From: an uncultured bacterium
GTDB taxonomy: Bacteria > Bacillota > Clostridia > Oscillospirales > Acutalibacteraceae
Direction of reading: 5' to 3'
Length of the DNA: 64,000 nucleotides
Assembly (NCBI GenBank): GCA_949283655.1
Contig: CASDTH010000032.1
Coordinates: 1 to 64,000, forward strand
Shown: positions 18,182 to 26,894 of the stretch, in pieces
Layout: each line of letters begins with the position of its first letter
How positions within the stretch are numbered: position 1 is the stretch's first letter
Position numbers and translations under genes: made by a program
Notes under the pieces: model-generated
The model's database searches: none
What the model was told of the DNA's origin: nothing
What the model saw: the letters and a program-made list of their open reading frames with translations, nothing else

Positions 18182-19789
18182 ATGAAAAAACAGCGCAGCC
18201 TCACCACCTACACGCCCAAGGAACGCAACATGTACCTGTTGGGTATGATCGGCCAGAACATGATTTACAACATCATCAACACTGGCCTGGTCTACTATTT
18301 CCAAAGCGTAATCTTCATCCCTGCCATGGCGATGAGCATTATTTTTGCCGTCGCGCGTGTTTGGGACGCGATCAACGACCCCATGATGGGTACAATCTGC
18401 GATCATACCCACTCCAAATGGGGCAAATGCAAGCCCTATCTGATGTTTGTCCCCGGTATTGTGGGCATCATCACGATTCTGACCTTTGTCAACGGCCGCT
18501 ACACTGCATATGAGGGGAATGTACCCATGCAGGTTCTGATCGTCGCCTGGGCCGGAATTTCCTATATCCTGTACGGCATGTCCTACACGGCGGGGGATAT
18601 TCCGCTGTGGGGCGTTACTTCCCTGATGACGGATAACGAAAAGGATCGCGCCAACATCCTCTCTCTGGCCCGCATTGCAGCAGGCCTTGGGGGCGCTGTC
18701 GTTTTGCTCAGCATTATCCCCGCCTCTCAGGCGATCGGCAACGCAATCACCAAGGCTGTGGGCAACTCTGAGATTGCGATGCAGTATGGCTTCATCATCA
18801 TGGCCGTTGTGTTGACGGTAATCTCCACCCTCCTGTTCCAGTGCGCGGGCGCTGTAAAGGAGCGCGTTCCCCAGTCGGAGCGTCACTACACGCTGAAGGA
18901 AAACTTCCAGGTGATGTGGTACAACGTACCTTTCCGCAAAATCCTGGTCTCCGCTGTTTTGCGCAGCCCCTTCCAGCTGCTGACCTTGATCGCTATGACG
19001 CTGCTCTCCTATTATTATGGCAATGCCGGGCGCGATAATTACATTATCTACATGCTGTTCCTCGGCGCGGCCATTTTTGGCGGCCAGTTCCTGTCCATGG
19101 CGTTTGCGCCGGCCCTTGCCGCTAAGTTTGAAAAAAAGCGTATTTTCAACTTCTGCAACTTTATCAGCGGCGTGCCCTTCGCTTTGATCTTTGTCGTTTA
19201 CATGATCGCTCCGCAAAATTTGGATAATTGGGGCTGGCTGTGCGTCCTGTTCGTGCTGTTCGCCCTTGCGGGCGCAGGCACCGGCGTAGTCAACGTGCTG
19301 CAGTCCGTCATGATTGCCGACTGTGTGGACTATGAGGAATACCGCACCGGCATCCGGCCGGATGGCGTATTCTTCTCCGGCCAGTCCTTTGCGACGAAAC
19401 TCGGATCCGGTATTTCCTCCATCCTGCAGGGGGGTGTCTATGCAGCCATCGGGTTCAGCGACGCGCGCGTGGCAGAGGTCAACAACCTGCTGTTAGCGGA
19501 GGGCTCTACCCTTTCGTTTAAAGCAGATTTCCCGGAATATGCGGCGGCTATGTTTTTCCTGGTTTCCATCCCGCCAGCGATTGGCTGCCTGCTCTCCATC
19601 ATCCCCACCTGGAAGTATCCGCTCACCAATAAGGAGCATGCCCGCATCTTGGAATTCCTGCGCGTCCGTCGCACCGTGGCGGAAAAGAAGGGCGTCGATG
19701 TCGCCAGCGTGACAGAGGCCGAGGTTATGGAGGCCGCAAAGGCCTCAGGCATCTCTCTGGCTCCCGCCTCAGATAAGGCAAAAAAATAG
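18182..19789 (+). CDS. GPH-family MFS transporter (sugar:cation symporter)
   Basis: The protein of 535 residues has about 12 membrane segments and the GPH motifs WDAINDPMMGTICD and the basic loop HSKWGKCKPYL near residue 80, and DCVDYEEYRTGIRPDGVFFS before the last helices. It should import a sugar or glycoside with a cation, but no catabolic gene is near to name the substrate. The ATG at 18182 is preferred, since the ATG at 18170 abuts its AAAGGG site. A charged cytoplasmic tail follows the last helix. Confidence 0.87.
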   Translation: MKKQRSLTTYTPKERNMYLLGMIGQNMIYNIINTGLVYYFQSVIFIPAMAMSIIFAVARVWDAINDPMMGTICDHTHSKWGKCKPYLMFVPGIVGIITILTFVNGRYTAYEGNVPMQVLIVAWAGISYILYGMSYTAGDIPLWGVTSLMTDNEKDRANILSLARIAAGLGGAVVLLSIIPASQAIGNAITKAVGNSEIAMQYGFIIMAVVLTVISTLLFQCAGAVKERVPQSERHYTLKENFQVMWYNVPFRKILVSAVLRSPFQLLTLIAMTLLSYYYGNAGRDNYIIYMLFLGAAIFGGQFLSMAFAPALAAKFEKKRIFNFCNFISGVPFALIFVVYMIAPQNLDNWGWLCVLFVLFALAGAGTGVVNVLQSVMIADCVDYEEYRTGIRPDGVFFSGQSFATKLGSGISSILQGGVYAAIGFSDARVAEVNNLLLAEGSTLSFKADFPEYAAAMFFLVSIPPAIGCLLSIIPTWKYPLTNKEHARILEFLRVRRTVAEKKGVDVASVTEAEVMEAAKASGISLAPASDKAKK

Positions 19790-19827
19790 CGCTGATCCAC
19801 GATAACCCCATACGCTAACTTTAAAAG

Positions 19828-19870
19828 CAGCCCGGAACCAGATACACTGGCTTCCGGGCTGTTCGTTTTA
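19828..19870 (+). terminator. Terminator after GPH transporter
   Basis: CAGCCCGGAA and TTCCGGGCTG form a 10-bp stem with an inner CAG/CTG extension, followed by a T-rich tail. It can also serve the convergent nadC transcript. Confidence 0.8.
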
Positions 19871-19919
19871 TTTGATTCTTGAACCGGCTTCCCAAGCCGG
19901 TTCCCGTCTCCGTGCTTGA

Positions 19920-20780
19920 TCAATCCATCCGGCGGCGCTCCCGGACAAGCTTCATGGAGATATCAAACGCCTGCACCGAATGGGTCAGCGCCCCGATGGA
20001 GATAATATCCACCCCGGTCTCCGCCACCGTGCGGAGCGTTTCCAGCGTGATTCCCCCTGAAGCCTCGATCTGCGCCCTGCCGTCCGCCATGCGCACGGCC
20101 TCGCGCATCTGCTCAAGCGTCATGTTATCGAGCATAATGATCTCCGCGCCTGCCTGCAGAGCCTGCTCCACCTCGTCCAGATTGCGCGTTTCCACCTCTA
20201 TTTTCACCATATGCCCAAGCTTCTGGCGCAGCTGTGTGATCGCGTTGGCAATGCCGCCCGCCGCATCGATATGGTTATCCTTGAGCATCGCGCCGTCGGA
20301 GAGATTATAGCGGTGGTTTTTGCCACCGCCGCAGACTACGGCATATTTTTGCAGGGAGCGCAGCCCCGGCAGCGTTTTGCGGGTATCCGTGATACTCGCG
20401 CGCGTGCCCTCCACCAGCTTGACAGCCTGCGCCGTAGCCGTGGCGATGCCGGACATATGCTGGATCAGATTGAGCGCCGTACGCTCGCCCTTGAGCAGCA
20501 TAGCAGTCTTGCCGCTGAGCTCCGCAATGATCGCGCCTTTGGCGATGGCATCGCCATCCTGATAAAAGCACTGCGCGCGAAACGTAGGGTCCAGCAGCTC
20601 AAACACGCGCAGTGCAACCGGCAGGCCGCAGAGCACACCATCCGCCTTCGCAAGGAACCGGGCCTTACCCGTCTGCTCTGGCGGGATCAAATAATCCGAT
20701 GAGGTATCAATGTAGTTGATATCCTCTAAGATCGCCTTCCGGATCAAATCATCTACATAAAACTGGGGAAGTGTCATCAT
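19920..20780 (-). CDS. nadC: Nicotinate-nucleotide pyrophosphorylase (carboxylating)
   Basis: The 286-residue quinolinate phosphoribosyltransferase converts quinolinate and PRPP to nicotinate mononucleotide. Recognisable are ERTALNLIQHMSGIAT, TRKTLPGLR, KYAVVCGGGKNHR and the C-terminal IEASGGITL and DIISIGALTHS, which form the phosphate-binding barrel end. It is the last gene of nadA-nadB-nadC, 64 bases after nadB. The ATG at 20780 has AAAGGATGG upstream. Confidence 0.96.
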   Translation of the reverse strand: MMTLPQFYVDDLIRKAILEDINYIDTSSDYLIPPEQTGKARFLAKADGVLCGLPVALRVFELLDPTFRAQCFYQDGDAIAKGAIIAELSGKTAMLLKGERTALNLIQHMSGIATATAQAVKLVEGTRASITDTRKTLPGLRSLQKYAVVCGGGKNHRYNLSDGAMLKDNHIDAAGGIANAITQLRQKLGHMVKIEVETRNLDEVEQALQAGAEIIMLDNMTLEQMREAVRMADGRAQIEASGGITLETLRTVAETGVDIISIGALTHSVQAFDISMKLVRERRRMD

Positions 20781-20844
20781 GGACAAACCATCCTTTCTCT
20801 CTCAAATCCATTTATGGGATACTCCTTATTTCACTCCCGATGCG

Positions 20845-22314
20845 TTATCGCTCGTCTACCTCCCGCAGAATAATCGCCGCCACAGTGGCAAGGCTCAGCG
20901 CCTCGCAATAATTGCGCGTCACGGCAAAATGGCCGCTCTTGAGGCGGCGGCGGATCTCCTCCACACGGCGCAGCCCTGTATGGACCGCCGCCGGGTTGGG
21001 GATGACAAAATAGGCCCGCTGCATAATATCGCGGATTTCCGTGCGAAGGCCGTGTGGCAGAGGCGCGCCCCCAAACATGGGCGGCTCGATATGCGCGGGC
21101 GGCTCCACCTGCGCATAGCCCTTGGCCATGCAGCGTAGGATATCCTCGGCCGCGTGGCGGCCAAACACAAGCGCCTCCAGCAGGGAGTTGCTGGCCAAGC
21201 GGTTTGCTCCATGTACACCGGTATTGGAGCATTCCCCTGCGGCGTAGAGCCGTGGTACAGCCGTTCGCCCAGTGAGGTCCACCGCGATTCCACCCATAAG
21301 GTAGTGCTGGCAGGGGAAAACGGGGATCAGATCCTGCGCGATATCCACCCCCTCCTCCAAGCAGCGCTGGGAGATTGCCGGGAAACGATTGTATAAAAAC
21401 GCCCGTTCCTTATGTGTGATATCCAAAAAGAACTGGTTGCTGCCTGTGCGGCGCGATTCCAGAATGATCGCGCGTGATACCACGTCGCGCGGGGCAAGCT
21501 CCAGCCGCTCGTCATAATGCGCCATAAAGCGCTGGCGCTCACAATTGAGCAGATAAGCGCCCTCCCCGCGCACCGCCTCGCTAATCAAAAACTGCTCGCG
21601 CTCATTCTCCGAGTGGAATGCCGTAGGGTGGAACTGCACATAGCTCAAATCCTTGATCTGCGCCCCAAGCTCATAGGCTAGGCGGATACCGTCGCCTGTC
21701 GCAATCGCAGAATTGGTGGTATAGCGGTATACACGCCCGATGCCGCCTGTGGCCAGAATGCAGTAGCTGCAAAAGACGCTGGCAGGCTCTTCGCCGCAGA
21801 GCAGATCAAGCCGGAAGCCGCCTCGCGCCTGCTCCATTGCGCACACCATGGTGTTTTCAACCAGCTCGATATTTGGCCGCGCACGCACCTGCGCCAGCAG
21901 CTTCACCACGATCTCATAGCCGGTCTGATCCTTGTGATGCACAATCCTGCGGCGTGAATGCCCGCCCTCCAGCGTTTTCTGCGGGCGGCCGTCAGGCGCT
22001 TTGTCAAAATCCACGCCCATTGCCATGATGCGGCGCACATCCTCCGGCCCTTCGTGCACAAGGATATCCACGCTGGCGGGGTTGTTTTTGTAGCCCCCGG
22101 CAATCAGCGTATCCTCATAGTGCAGCTCAAAGCTGTCGTTGTCAAAATCCAGCACAGCCGCCACACCCCCCTGAGCGAGCGAGCTGTTGGAGAGGGTATC
22201 CTCCCGCTTGGAGAGCATCAGCACCCGGACGCTTTCGTTGAACTGAAGCGCCGCATAGAGCCCCGCAGCCCCGCAGCCGGCAATCACAACATCATAAACC
22301 TGTTCTTTCACCAT
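20845..22314 (-). CDS. nadB: L-aspartate oxidase
   Basis: The 489-residue flavoprotein oxidises L-aspartate to iminoaspartate for NadA. The FAD-binding GCGAAGLYAAL motif opens the protein, and SSLAQGGVAA, HSRRRIVHH and GANRLASNSLLEALVFGRHAA are typical of NadB and its fumarate reductase relatives. In an anaerobe fumarate is the likely electron acceptor. It begins about 26 bases after nadA. An ATG three codons upstream is possible, but it lies too close to its site. Confidence 0.96.
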   Translation of the reverse strand: MVKEQVYDVVIAGCGAAGLYAALQFNESVRVLMLSKREDTLSNSSLAQGGVAAVLDFDNDSFELHYEDTLIAGGYKNNPASVDILVHEGPEDVRRIMAMGVDFDKAPDGRPQKTLEGGHSRRRIVHHKDQTGYEIVVKLLAQVRARPNIELVENTMVCAMEQARGGFRLDLLCGEEPASVFCSYCILATGGIGRVYRYTTNSAIATGDGIRLAYELGAQIKDLSYVQFHPTAFHSENEREQFLISEAVRGEGAYLLNCERQRFMAHYDERLELAPRDVVSRAIILESRRTGSNQFFLDITHKERAFLYNRFPAISQRCLEEGVDIAQDLIPVFPCQHYLMGGIAVDLTGRTAVPRLYAAGECSNTGVHGANRLASNSLLEALVFGRHAAEDILRCMAKGYAQVEPPAHIEPPMFGGAPLPHGLRTEIRDIMQRAYFVIPNPAAVHTGLRRVEEIRRRLKSGHFAVTRNYCEALSLATVAAIILREVDER

Positions 22315-22340
22315 ACCTGGCATCTCTTTTCCCTGCGGCG

Positions 22341-23261
22341 TCAGCCGCCGTATTTCAACATATTGTCAAGGCTGCGCTTTGCGGCGAGGCGTAGCCCCTC
22401 CTCCAGCCGGATTTCCTCACCTGCCGTACCGGCCACTGCAGCGTAAACATCCTCCAGCGAAGTCATTTTCATATCCGGGCAGACGAGCTTGTCTCCTCGC
22501 AGCTGATAAAAATGCCGGTTGGGGTATTTTTGAATCAGATCATTATACACGCCGCACTCCGTGCCAAAGAGGATGCTCTCCTCTTCGTTTTGCAGGGCGT
22601 AGCGGATGATCTCGCTCGTAGCGCCGATCATATCCGCATGCGCCAACGCCTGCGGCGGGCACTCCGGGTGCATTGCCAGCTTTGCGTGCGGGTGCTGCGC
22701 CTTGGCGCGCAGGATATCCTGCTCTGTGATGCTGCTGTGCACAGGGCAATACCCATCCCACAGGATGATCTCCTTCTCCGGGCACTGGCTACGCACCCAC
22801 GCGCCCAGGTTTTGATCCGGGATGAATAAAATTTTCTTCCCCGGCAGGGCGCGGACGATGCGCACCGCACTGGAGGAGGTTACGCACACATCACACTCCG
22901 CCTTGAGCGCGGCGGTCGTGTTGACATAAGCCACCACCGTCACATCCGGATGCTCCGCCCGGAAAGCGCGCACCCGCTCGGGCGTGATCTGCTCTGCCAT
23001 TGGGCAGGTAGCCCGCCGCTTGGGCAGGATCACGCATTTTTCCGGCGATAAAATCTTAACGGTTTCCGCCATGAAGCGCACGCCGCACACCACCACCCGC
23101 TTCTGCGAATAAGCGGTCGCAGCCTTGGCCAACGCATAGCTGTCGCCACATACATCGGCAACTGCAAGGATTTCCGGCGCTTGATAGGTGTGCGCTAAAA
23201 TCAGCGTACCGCTTTTTTCCCTTGCCTGTGCAAGCAGCCGCCTGTATTCTTCCTGTTTCAA
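22341..23261 (-). CDS. nadA: Quinolinate synthase
   Basis: The 306-residue enzyme condenses iminoaspartate with dihydroxyacetone phosphate and carries an oxygen-sensitive [4Fe-4S] cluster. Likely cluster ligands are the cysteines of RRATCPMAE (C86), CDVCVTSSSAV (C126) and LVCPDMKM near residue 262. The start is TTG, with GGGGGG upstream. It is first in the nadABC operon behind a good promoter at 23323-23351. No NiaR- or NrtR-like gene is adjacent. Confidence 0.95.
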   Translation of the reverse strand: MKQEEYRRLLAQAREKSGTLILAHTYQAPEILAVADVCGDSYALAKAATAYSQKRVVVCGVRFMAETVKILSPEKCVILPKRRATCPMAEQITPERVRAFRAEHPDVTVVAYVNTTAALKAECDVCVTSSSAVRIVRALPGKKILFIPDQNLGAWVRSQCPEKEIILWDGYCPVHSSITEQDILRAKAQHPHAKLAMHPECPPQALAHADMIGATSEIIRYALQNEEESILFGTECGVYNDLIQKYPNRHFYQLRGDKLVCPDMKMTSLEDVYAAVAGTAGEEIRLEEGLRLAAKRSLDNMLKYGG

Positions 23262-23322
23262 AAACGTCCCCCCAAATCAACCCGGCGGGCCCCAGCGCCA
23301 TTTCCCCCCGCCGTTTCGTTTT

Positions 23323-23351
23323 ATTGTACCACCATCCGGTTACGCGCACAA
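23323..23351 (-). promoter_or_regulatory. nadABC promoter
   Basis: On the minus strand TTGTGC (23346-23351) and TACAAT (23323-23328) are 17 bases apart, 62 bases before nadA. It faces the hflX promoter back to back. Confidence 0.72.
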
Positions 23352-23368
23352 TATTTTTTCCAACGTTG

Positions 23369-23397
23369 TTGCATAAAAAAGAGAAGTGGGATATGAT
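23369..23397 (+). promoter_or_regulatory. hflX promoter
   Basis: TTGCAT (23369-23374) and TATGAT (23392-23397) are 17 bases apart, about 50 bases before hflX. The 17-base gap to the nadABC -35 box holds an 8-base palindrome CAACGTTG. Confidence 0.72.
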
Positions 23398-23445
23398 ACA
23401 AAATAAAGAATTTTTCTTTGCCCACCTGGGAAAAGGGAGATGTTT

Positions 23446-24696
23446 ATGGCCTATTTTGAAAATATCGAGCGCCCGGAGCGTGCGCTTCTTGTCAGTGTGG
23501 ATACCGGCGATTTTGACGCGCAGGCCTCCATTGACGAGCTGGAGGAGCTTGCGCATACAGCGGGAGCCGAGGTGCTCGCTAAAATGGTGCAAAAGCGTGC
23601 TGCTCCGGATGCCGCCACCTTTATCGGCTCCGGTCGGATTGCAGAGCTGCGGGATTTCTGCCGGGATCACGAAGCGGACCTGCTGATCTTTGACGGTGAG
23701 CTGACCCCTTCCCAGCAGCGCAATATTGAAAAGCTGACGGATGTGCGCGTGATCGACCGCACAACGCTTATATTGGATATCTTCGCCGCACGCGCACGCT
23801 CCAGCGAGGGCAAACTGCAAGTGGAGCTCGCGCAGCTGAAATACACCCTGCCCAGGCTCGGCGGCAAGGGCACAGAGCTTTCGCGACTGGGCGGCGGCAT
23901 CGGCACGCGCGGCCCAGGTGAAAGCAAGCTGGAAAGCGACCGCAGGCATATCCACCGGCGCATTATAGCGCTGGAAAAGCAGCTGGAGGCCGTGGAGCAC
24001 CGGCGCACAAGGCTGCGGCAGCGCCGGCAGAAGACTGGCGTGGAAACTGTGGCGATCGTCGGCTATACCAATGCTGGCAAATCCACCTTGATGAACGCGC
24101 TCACGAATGCTGGCGTGCTGGCGGAGGATAAGCTCTTTGCCACGCTCGACCCAACTGCCCGCGCGCTGACGCTGCCCGATGGGCGCACTGTGATGCTTGT
24201 CGACACCGTCGGCCTTGTGCGCAGGCTGCCGCACCAGCTGGTGGAGGCCTTCAAATCCACGCTGGAGGAGGCCGCCAGCGCCGATCTGATTTTAAACGTG
24301 TGCGATGCCTCCAGCCCCGAATGCGCGGAGCATCTAGAGGTAACCAAAAACCTGTTGGATGACCTCGGTTGCGCGGGCAAGCCCGTTGTATCCGTGATGA
24401 ACAAATGCGATCTGGCGGGCGATGTATACGCGCTGCCAGCCATTGGGCGCACTGTGATGATCTCCGCCCTGCTGGGCCGGGGATTGGAGCAGCTGCTCCA
24501 CACGATTACAGACGCCCTGCCCGCCTCCCGCCGCAGGGTAAAGCTCCTGCTGCCATTTGATATGGGCAGCTTTGCCGCGCGGCTGCGTAAGGAGGGCGTC
24601 ATCCACGCGGAGGAATACCGCGAAAGCGGAATCTACCTAGAGGCTACAGCTGAACTCTATCTATTAGATCGAGTGAAACAATATATTCTCGAATAA
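23446..24696 (+). CDS. hflX: GTPase HflX
   Basis: The 416-residue protein is the ribosome-associated GTPase that splits stalled or hibernating 70S particles. It has the HflX N-terminal domain (FIGSGRIAEL, FDGELTPSQQRNIE), the glycine-rich GGGIGTRGPGESKLE linker, a helical hairpin, and G motifs GYTNAGKST, DTVGLVRRLP and NKCD. The ATG at 23446 has AAAGGGAG six bases upstream. It is followed after 30 bases by a small ORF on the same strand. Confidence 0.95.
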   Translation: MAYFENIERPERALLVSVDTGDFDAQASIDELEELAHTAGAEVLAKMVQKRAAPDAATFIGSGRIAELRDFCRDHEADLLIFDGELTPSQQRNIEKLTDVRVIDRTTLILDIFAARARSSEGKLQVELAQLKYTLPRLGGKGTELSRLGGGIGTRGPGESKLESDRRHIHRRIIALEKQLEAVEHRRTRLRQRRQKTGVETVAIVGYTNAGKSTLMNALTNAGVLAEDKLFATLDPTARALTLPDGRTVMLVDTVGLVRRLPHQLVEAFKSTLEEAASADLILNVCDASSPECAEHLEVTKNLLDDLGCAGKPVVSVMNKCDLAGDVYALPAIGRTVMISALLGRGLEQLLHTITDALPASRRRVKLLLPFDMGSFAARLRKEGVIHAEEYRESGIYLEATAELYLLDRVKQYILE

Positions 24697-24726
24697 CCGC
24701 ACGGTAGAAAAAGAGGCGATGGCGAG

Positions 24727-25119
24727 ATGACTACACAATGGTATCACGGCTCCAACCGGCGTTTCACCATTCTGCGCGCAGGGAGTACTGTCACCCCCAA
24801 CCGAGCGCTGGCAGAATCTTTTTCACACAAGCCGTCTTTGCTCTCCTGTGAGGAAGATGGAACGATCCTGCATAACGGTCGAAGAAGAGGTTTTCTCTAT
24901 ATCGTGGAGCCTTTTCATGCAGAAACAGATTTCATCCCACACCCGCGCACAACACTTCCGCCAGGCGCAGAATATCTGACCACAAGGCCGCTGCGTGTGC
25001 GTTTGATTGCCGAATTGGGGCGGCCGGATGCAAAAAGAGCACCGCTCCGCCGCCAGGCGCCTCAAAGCCAAAGCGCAGGCCAAATGGAACGAAGCGTAGT
25101 GCGTAGACTCTCTTTCTGA
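24727..25119 (+). CDS. Small protein resembling an Arr-type ADP-ribosyltransferase fold
   Basis: The 130-residue protein starts WYHGSNRRFTIL.AG and later has GFLYIVEP, a lone Asp, and YLTTRPLRVRLIAEL. This order (YHG, then YxVEP, then TxxPLRV) resembles rifampin ADP-ribosyltransferases and related small ART-fold proteins, but I infer this from motif order only. The last 30 residues are basic and Gln-rich and may lie outside the fold. It is cotranscribed with hflX and ends before a strong terminator. Confidence 0.55.
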   Translation: MTTQWYHGSNRRFTILRAGSTVTPNRALAESFSHKPSLLSCEEDGTILHNGRRRGFLYIVEPFHAETDFIPHPRTTLPPGAEYLTTRPLRVRLIAELGRPDAKRAPLRRQAPQSQSAGQMERSVVRRLSF

Positions 25120-25176
25120 TCTCCCTTCCGTCGAACCCCAAAAAGCGAATCGCTGAACAGGCATCTTTTTCTGATA

Positions 25177-25201
25177 CAGCGCTCTTTAGAGCGCTGTTTT
25201 T
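25177..25201 (+). terminator. Terminator of hflX operon
   Basis: CAGCGCTC, loop TTTA, GAGCGCTG and five T residues form a textbook intrinsic terminator. Confidence 0.93.
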
Positions 25202-25369
25202 ATATTGAAAATGAGATTGCAAAGGAGTGGCCAGCCAGCCCTTGCCGCAGAGGAAGAGCGTCAAAAATTCCCTCCCCCTAAAACGATCTCTGCGATTCCC
25301 TCTGAGGCAAAGGCTTTCCGGTTCCCAAATCCAACGTCTCATTTCTATCATTCAAAGGTTAAATTTGTG

Positions 25370-25419
25370 TTGACACAGTGTCAAAATAGTGCTATAGTGT
25401 GAATGATGACATTGTGTCA
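25370..25419 (+). promoter_or_regulatory. Promoter with twin TetR-type operators
   Basis: TTGACA (25370-25375) and TATAGT (25393-25398) are 17 bases apart. The -35 box lies in the perfect palindrome TTGACACAGTGTCAA (25370-25384). A second palindrome, TGACATTGTGTCA (25407-25419), lies just past the -10, with centres 36 bases apart. The TetR-family gene of this operon (26895) is the likely repressor, giving autoregulation. Confidence 0.8.
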
Positions 25420-25486
25420 GAATGAGTATGAAAATCATTCCTACCCATAAAGCAGCACATCATAAACGATTTCAGGAGGGCTTACG

Positions 25487-26377
25487 ATGCAATCAAAGGT
25501 CTATTTCACACGGGAAATCACCCCGGAAGCGGTCGTAAAGCTGTACCATGCTTTGGGGATTCAGCTGACTGGCAAAGTGGCCGTAAAGGTTCACTCCGGC
25601 GAGCAGGGGAATCAAAACTTTCTGCGTCCGGAATTTTGGCGCCCCATGGTCGAAGAGGTCCACGGTACGGTTGTGGAGTGCAACACCGCCTATGGCGACG
25701 CCTCCGGCGGCGTGCGGGATCACACGGAAACGCACCGGAAGCTTCTGGAGGAGCACGGCTGGATGCGCTATTTTGACGTAGATTTAATGGACGCCGAGGG
25801 CCCGGATGTCGTCTGGCCGGTTCCCAACGGAAAAGTCCTCAAAGAGAATCATGTGGGCAAAAATATTCTTCACTATGATTCTATGCTGGTGCTGGCGCAC
25901 TTCAAGGGCCACCCGGCGGGCGGCTATGGCGGCGCGCTCAAGCAGCTCGCCATTGGCTGCGCCTCCCGCGCGGGCAAGGCGTTGATCCACTCCGCAGGGA
26001 AAACGGACGACCGGTTTGAAACCTGGCGGCAGCATGCCAGCAACATCGCATTCCCAGAGGCTATGGCGGATGCTGCTTCCAGCGTAATAGAGCACTTCAA
26101 GGGAAAAATCGCCTTCATCAACGTGATGAAAAACCTCTCAGTGGATTGCGACTGCTGCGTTGTAGCAGAGGATCCCTGCATGCAGGATATGGGCATGCTC
26201 GCCTCCCTTGACCCAGTAGCCATCGATCAGGCATGCATCGACCTTGTCGTCAACTCCGATGATCCTGGGAAAGAACACTTCATGGAGCGCGTCAACAGCC
26301 GCAACGGGATTCACACCATCGAAGCTGCCGCCGCGCTGGGCTTCGGCTCCCGGGAATATCAATTGATTGAGCTGTAA
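25487..26377 (+). CDS. DUF362 domain protein
   Basis: The 296-residue protein is a DUF362 member, recognisable by KVHSGEQGNQNFLRPE, HFKGHPAGGYGGALKQLAIG and DMGMLASLDPVAIDQACIDL. Some relatives carry a ferredoxin domain, but this one does not; it has a CDCC cluster and a nearby CMQDMG cysteine (about residues 223-234) that could bind metal or a cluster. The reaction is not known to me. It is the first gene behind the TetR-operator promoter, with AGGAGGG seven bases before the ATG, and is followed by flavodoxin genes, which suggests a redox role. Confidence 0.88.
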   Translation: MQSKVYFTREITPEAVVKLYHALGIQLTGKVAVKVHSGEQGNQNFLRPEFWRPMVEEVHGTVVECNTAYGDASGGVRDHTETHRKLLEEHGWMRYFDVDLMDAEGPDVVWPVPNGKVLKENHVGKNILHYDSMLVLAHFKGHPAGGYGGALKQLAIGCASRAGKALIHSAGKTDDRFETWRQHASNIAFPEAMADAASSVIEHFKGKIAFINVMKNLSVDCDCCVVAEDPCMQDMGMLASLDPVAIDQACIDLVVNSDDPGKEHFMERVNSRNGIHTIEAAAALGFGSREYQLIEL

Positions 26378-26400
26378 TATCGCCAAAGGAGGCAACTACC

Positions 26401-26871
26401 ATGAGCAAAATACTGATCGCCTATTTTTCCGCCAGCGGTGTAACCGCCCGCGCAGCGCAGGAAATGGCAAGCGCTGTGGGCGCGGCGCTCTATGAGATCC
26501 GCCCGGAACAGCCATACACCCCTGCGGATCTCAACTGGATGGATCAAATGAGCCGCAGCTCGTTGGAGATGAACGACCCCGCCTGCCGCCCAGCCATTGC
26601 GGAGCCTGTGCAGGCAATGGAGCAGTACGATACGGTTCTGATCGGCTTCCCCATCTGGTGGTATGTAGAGCCCCGCATTGTGGATACCTTTCTGGAAAGC
26701 TATGATTTTTCCGGCAAAACGGTGATCCCCTTTGCCACCTCCGGCGGCAGCGGCATTGGCAAGGCGGAAAAGAGCCTGAAAGCGCACTGCCCCAACGCGC
26801 ACTGGAAAGAGGGCCGTCTTTTAAACGGCGCCGGCGCGGCGGACTGGGTGAAACAGGCGCTGAATCTCTAA
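26401..26871 (+). CDS. Flavodoxin (cytosolic)
   Basis: The 156-residue protein is a long-chain-like flavodoxin. The FMN phosphate loop is FSASGVT (9-15), and the later GFPIWWYVEP and FATSGGSGIG segments contact the flavin. It shares an unusual SRSSLEMNDPACRP segment with the lipoprotein flavodoxin two genes on. It has no signal peptide. It probably shuttles electrons at low potential for the neighbouring redox proteins. A site AAAGGAGG lies before the ATG. Confidence 0.9.
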   Translation: MSKILIAYFSASGVTARAAQEMASAVGAALYEIRPEQPYTPADLNWMDQMSRSSLEMNDPACRPAIAEPVQAMEQYDTVLIGFPIWWYVEPRIVDTFLESYDFSGKTVIPFATSGGSGIGKAEKSLKAHCPNAHWKEGRLLNGAGAADWVKQALNL

Positions 26872-26894
26872 ATCCATAAGAGAAGGGGCTTACC

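Noticed and set aside
18158..19216. 352-codon open frame antisense to the GPH transporter
   Set aside because: The composition is rich in Asp, His, Gln and Arg, the mirror of a membrane protein, and it has no start site support.
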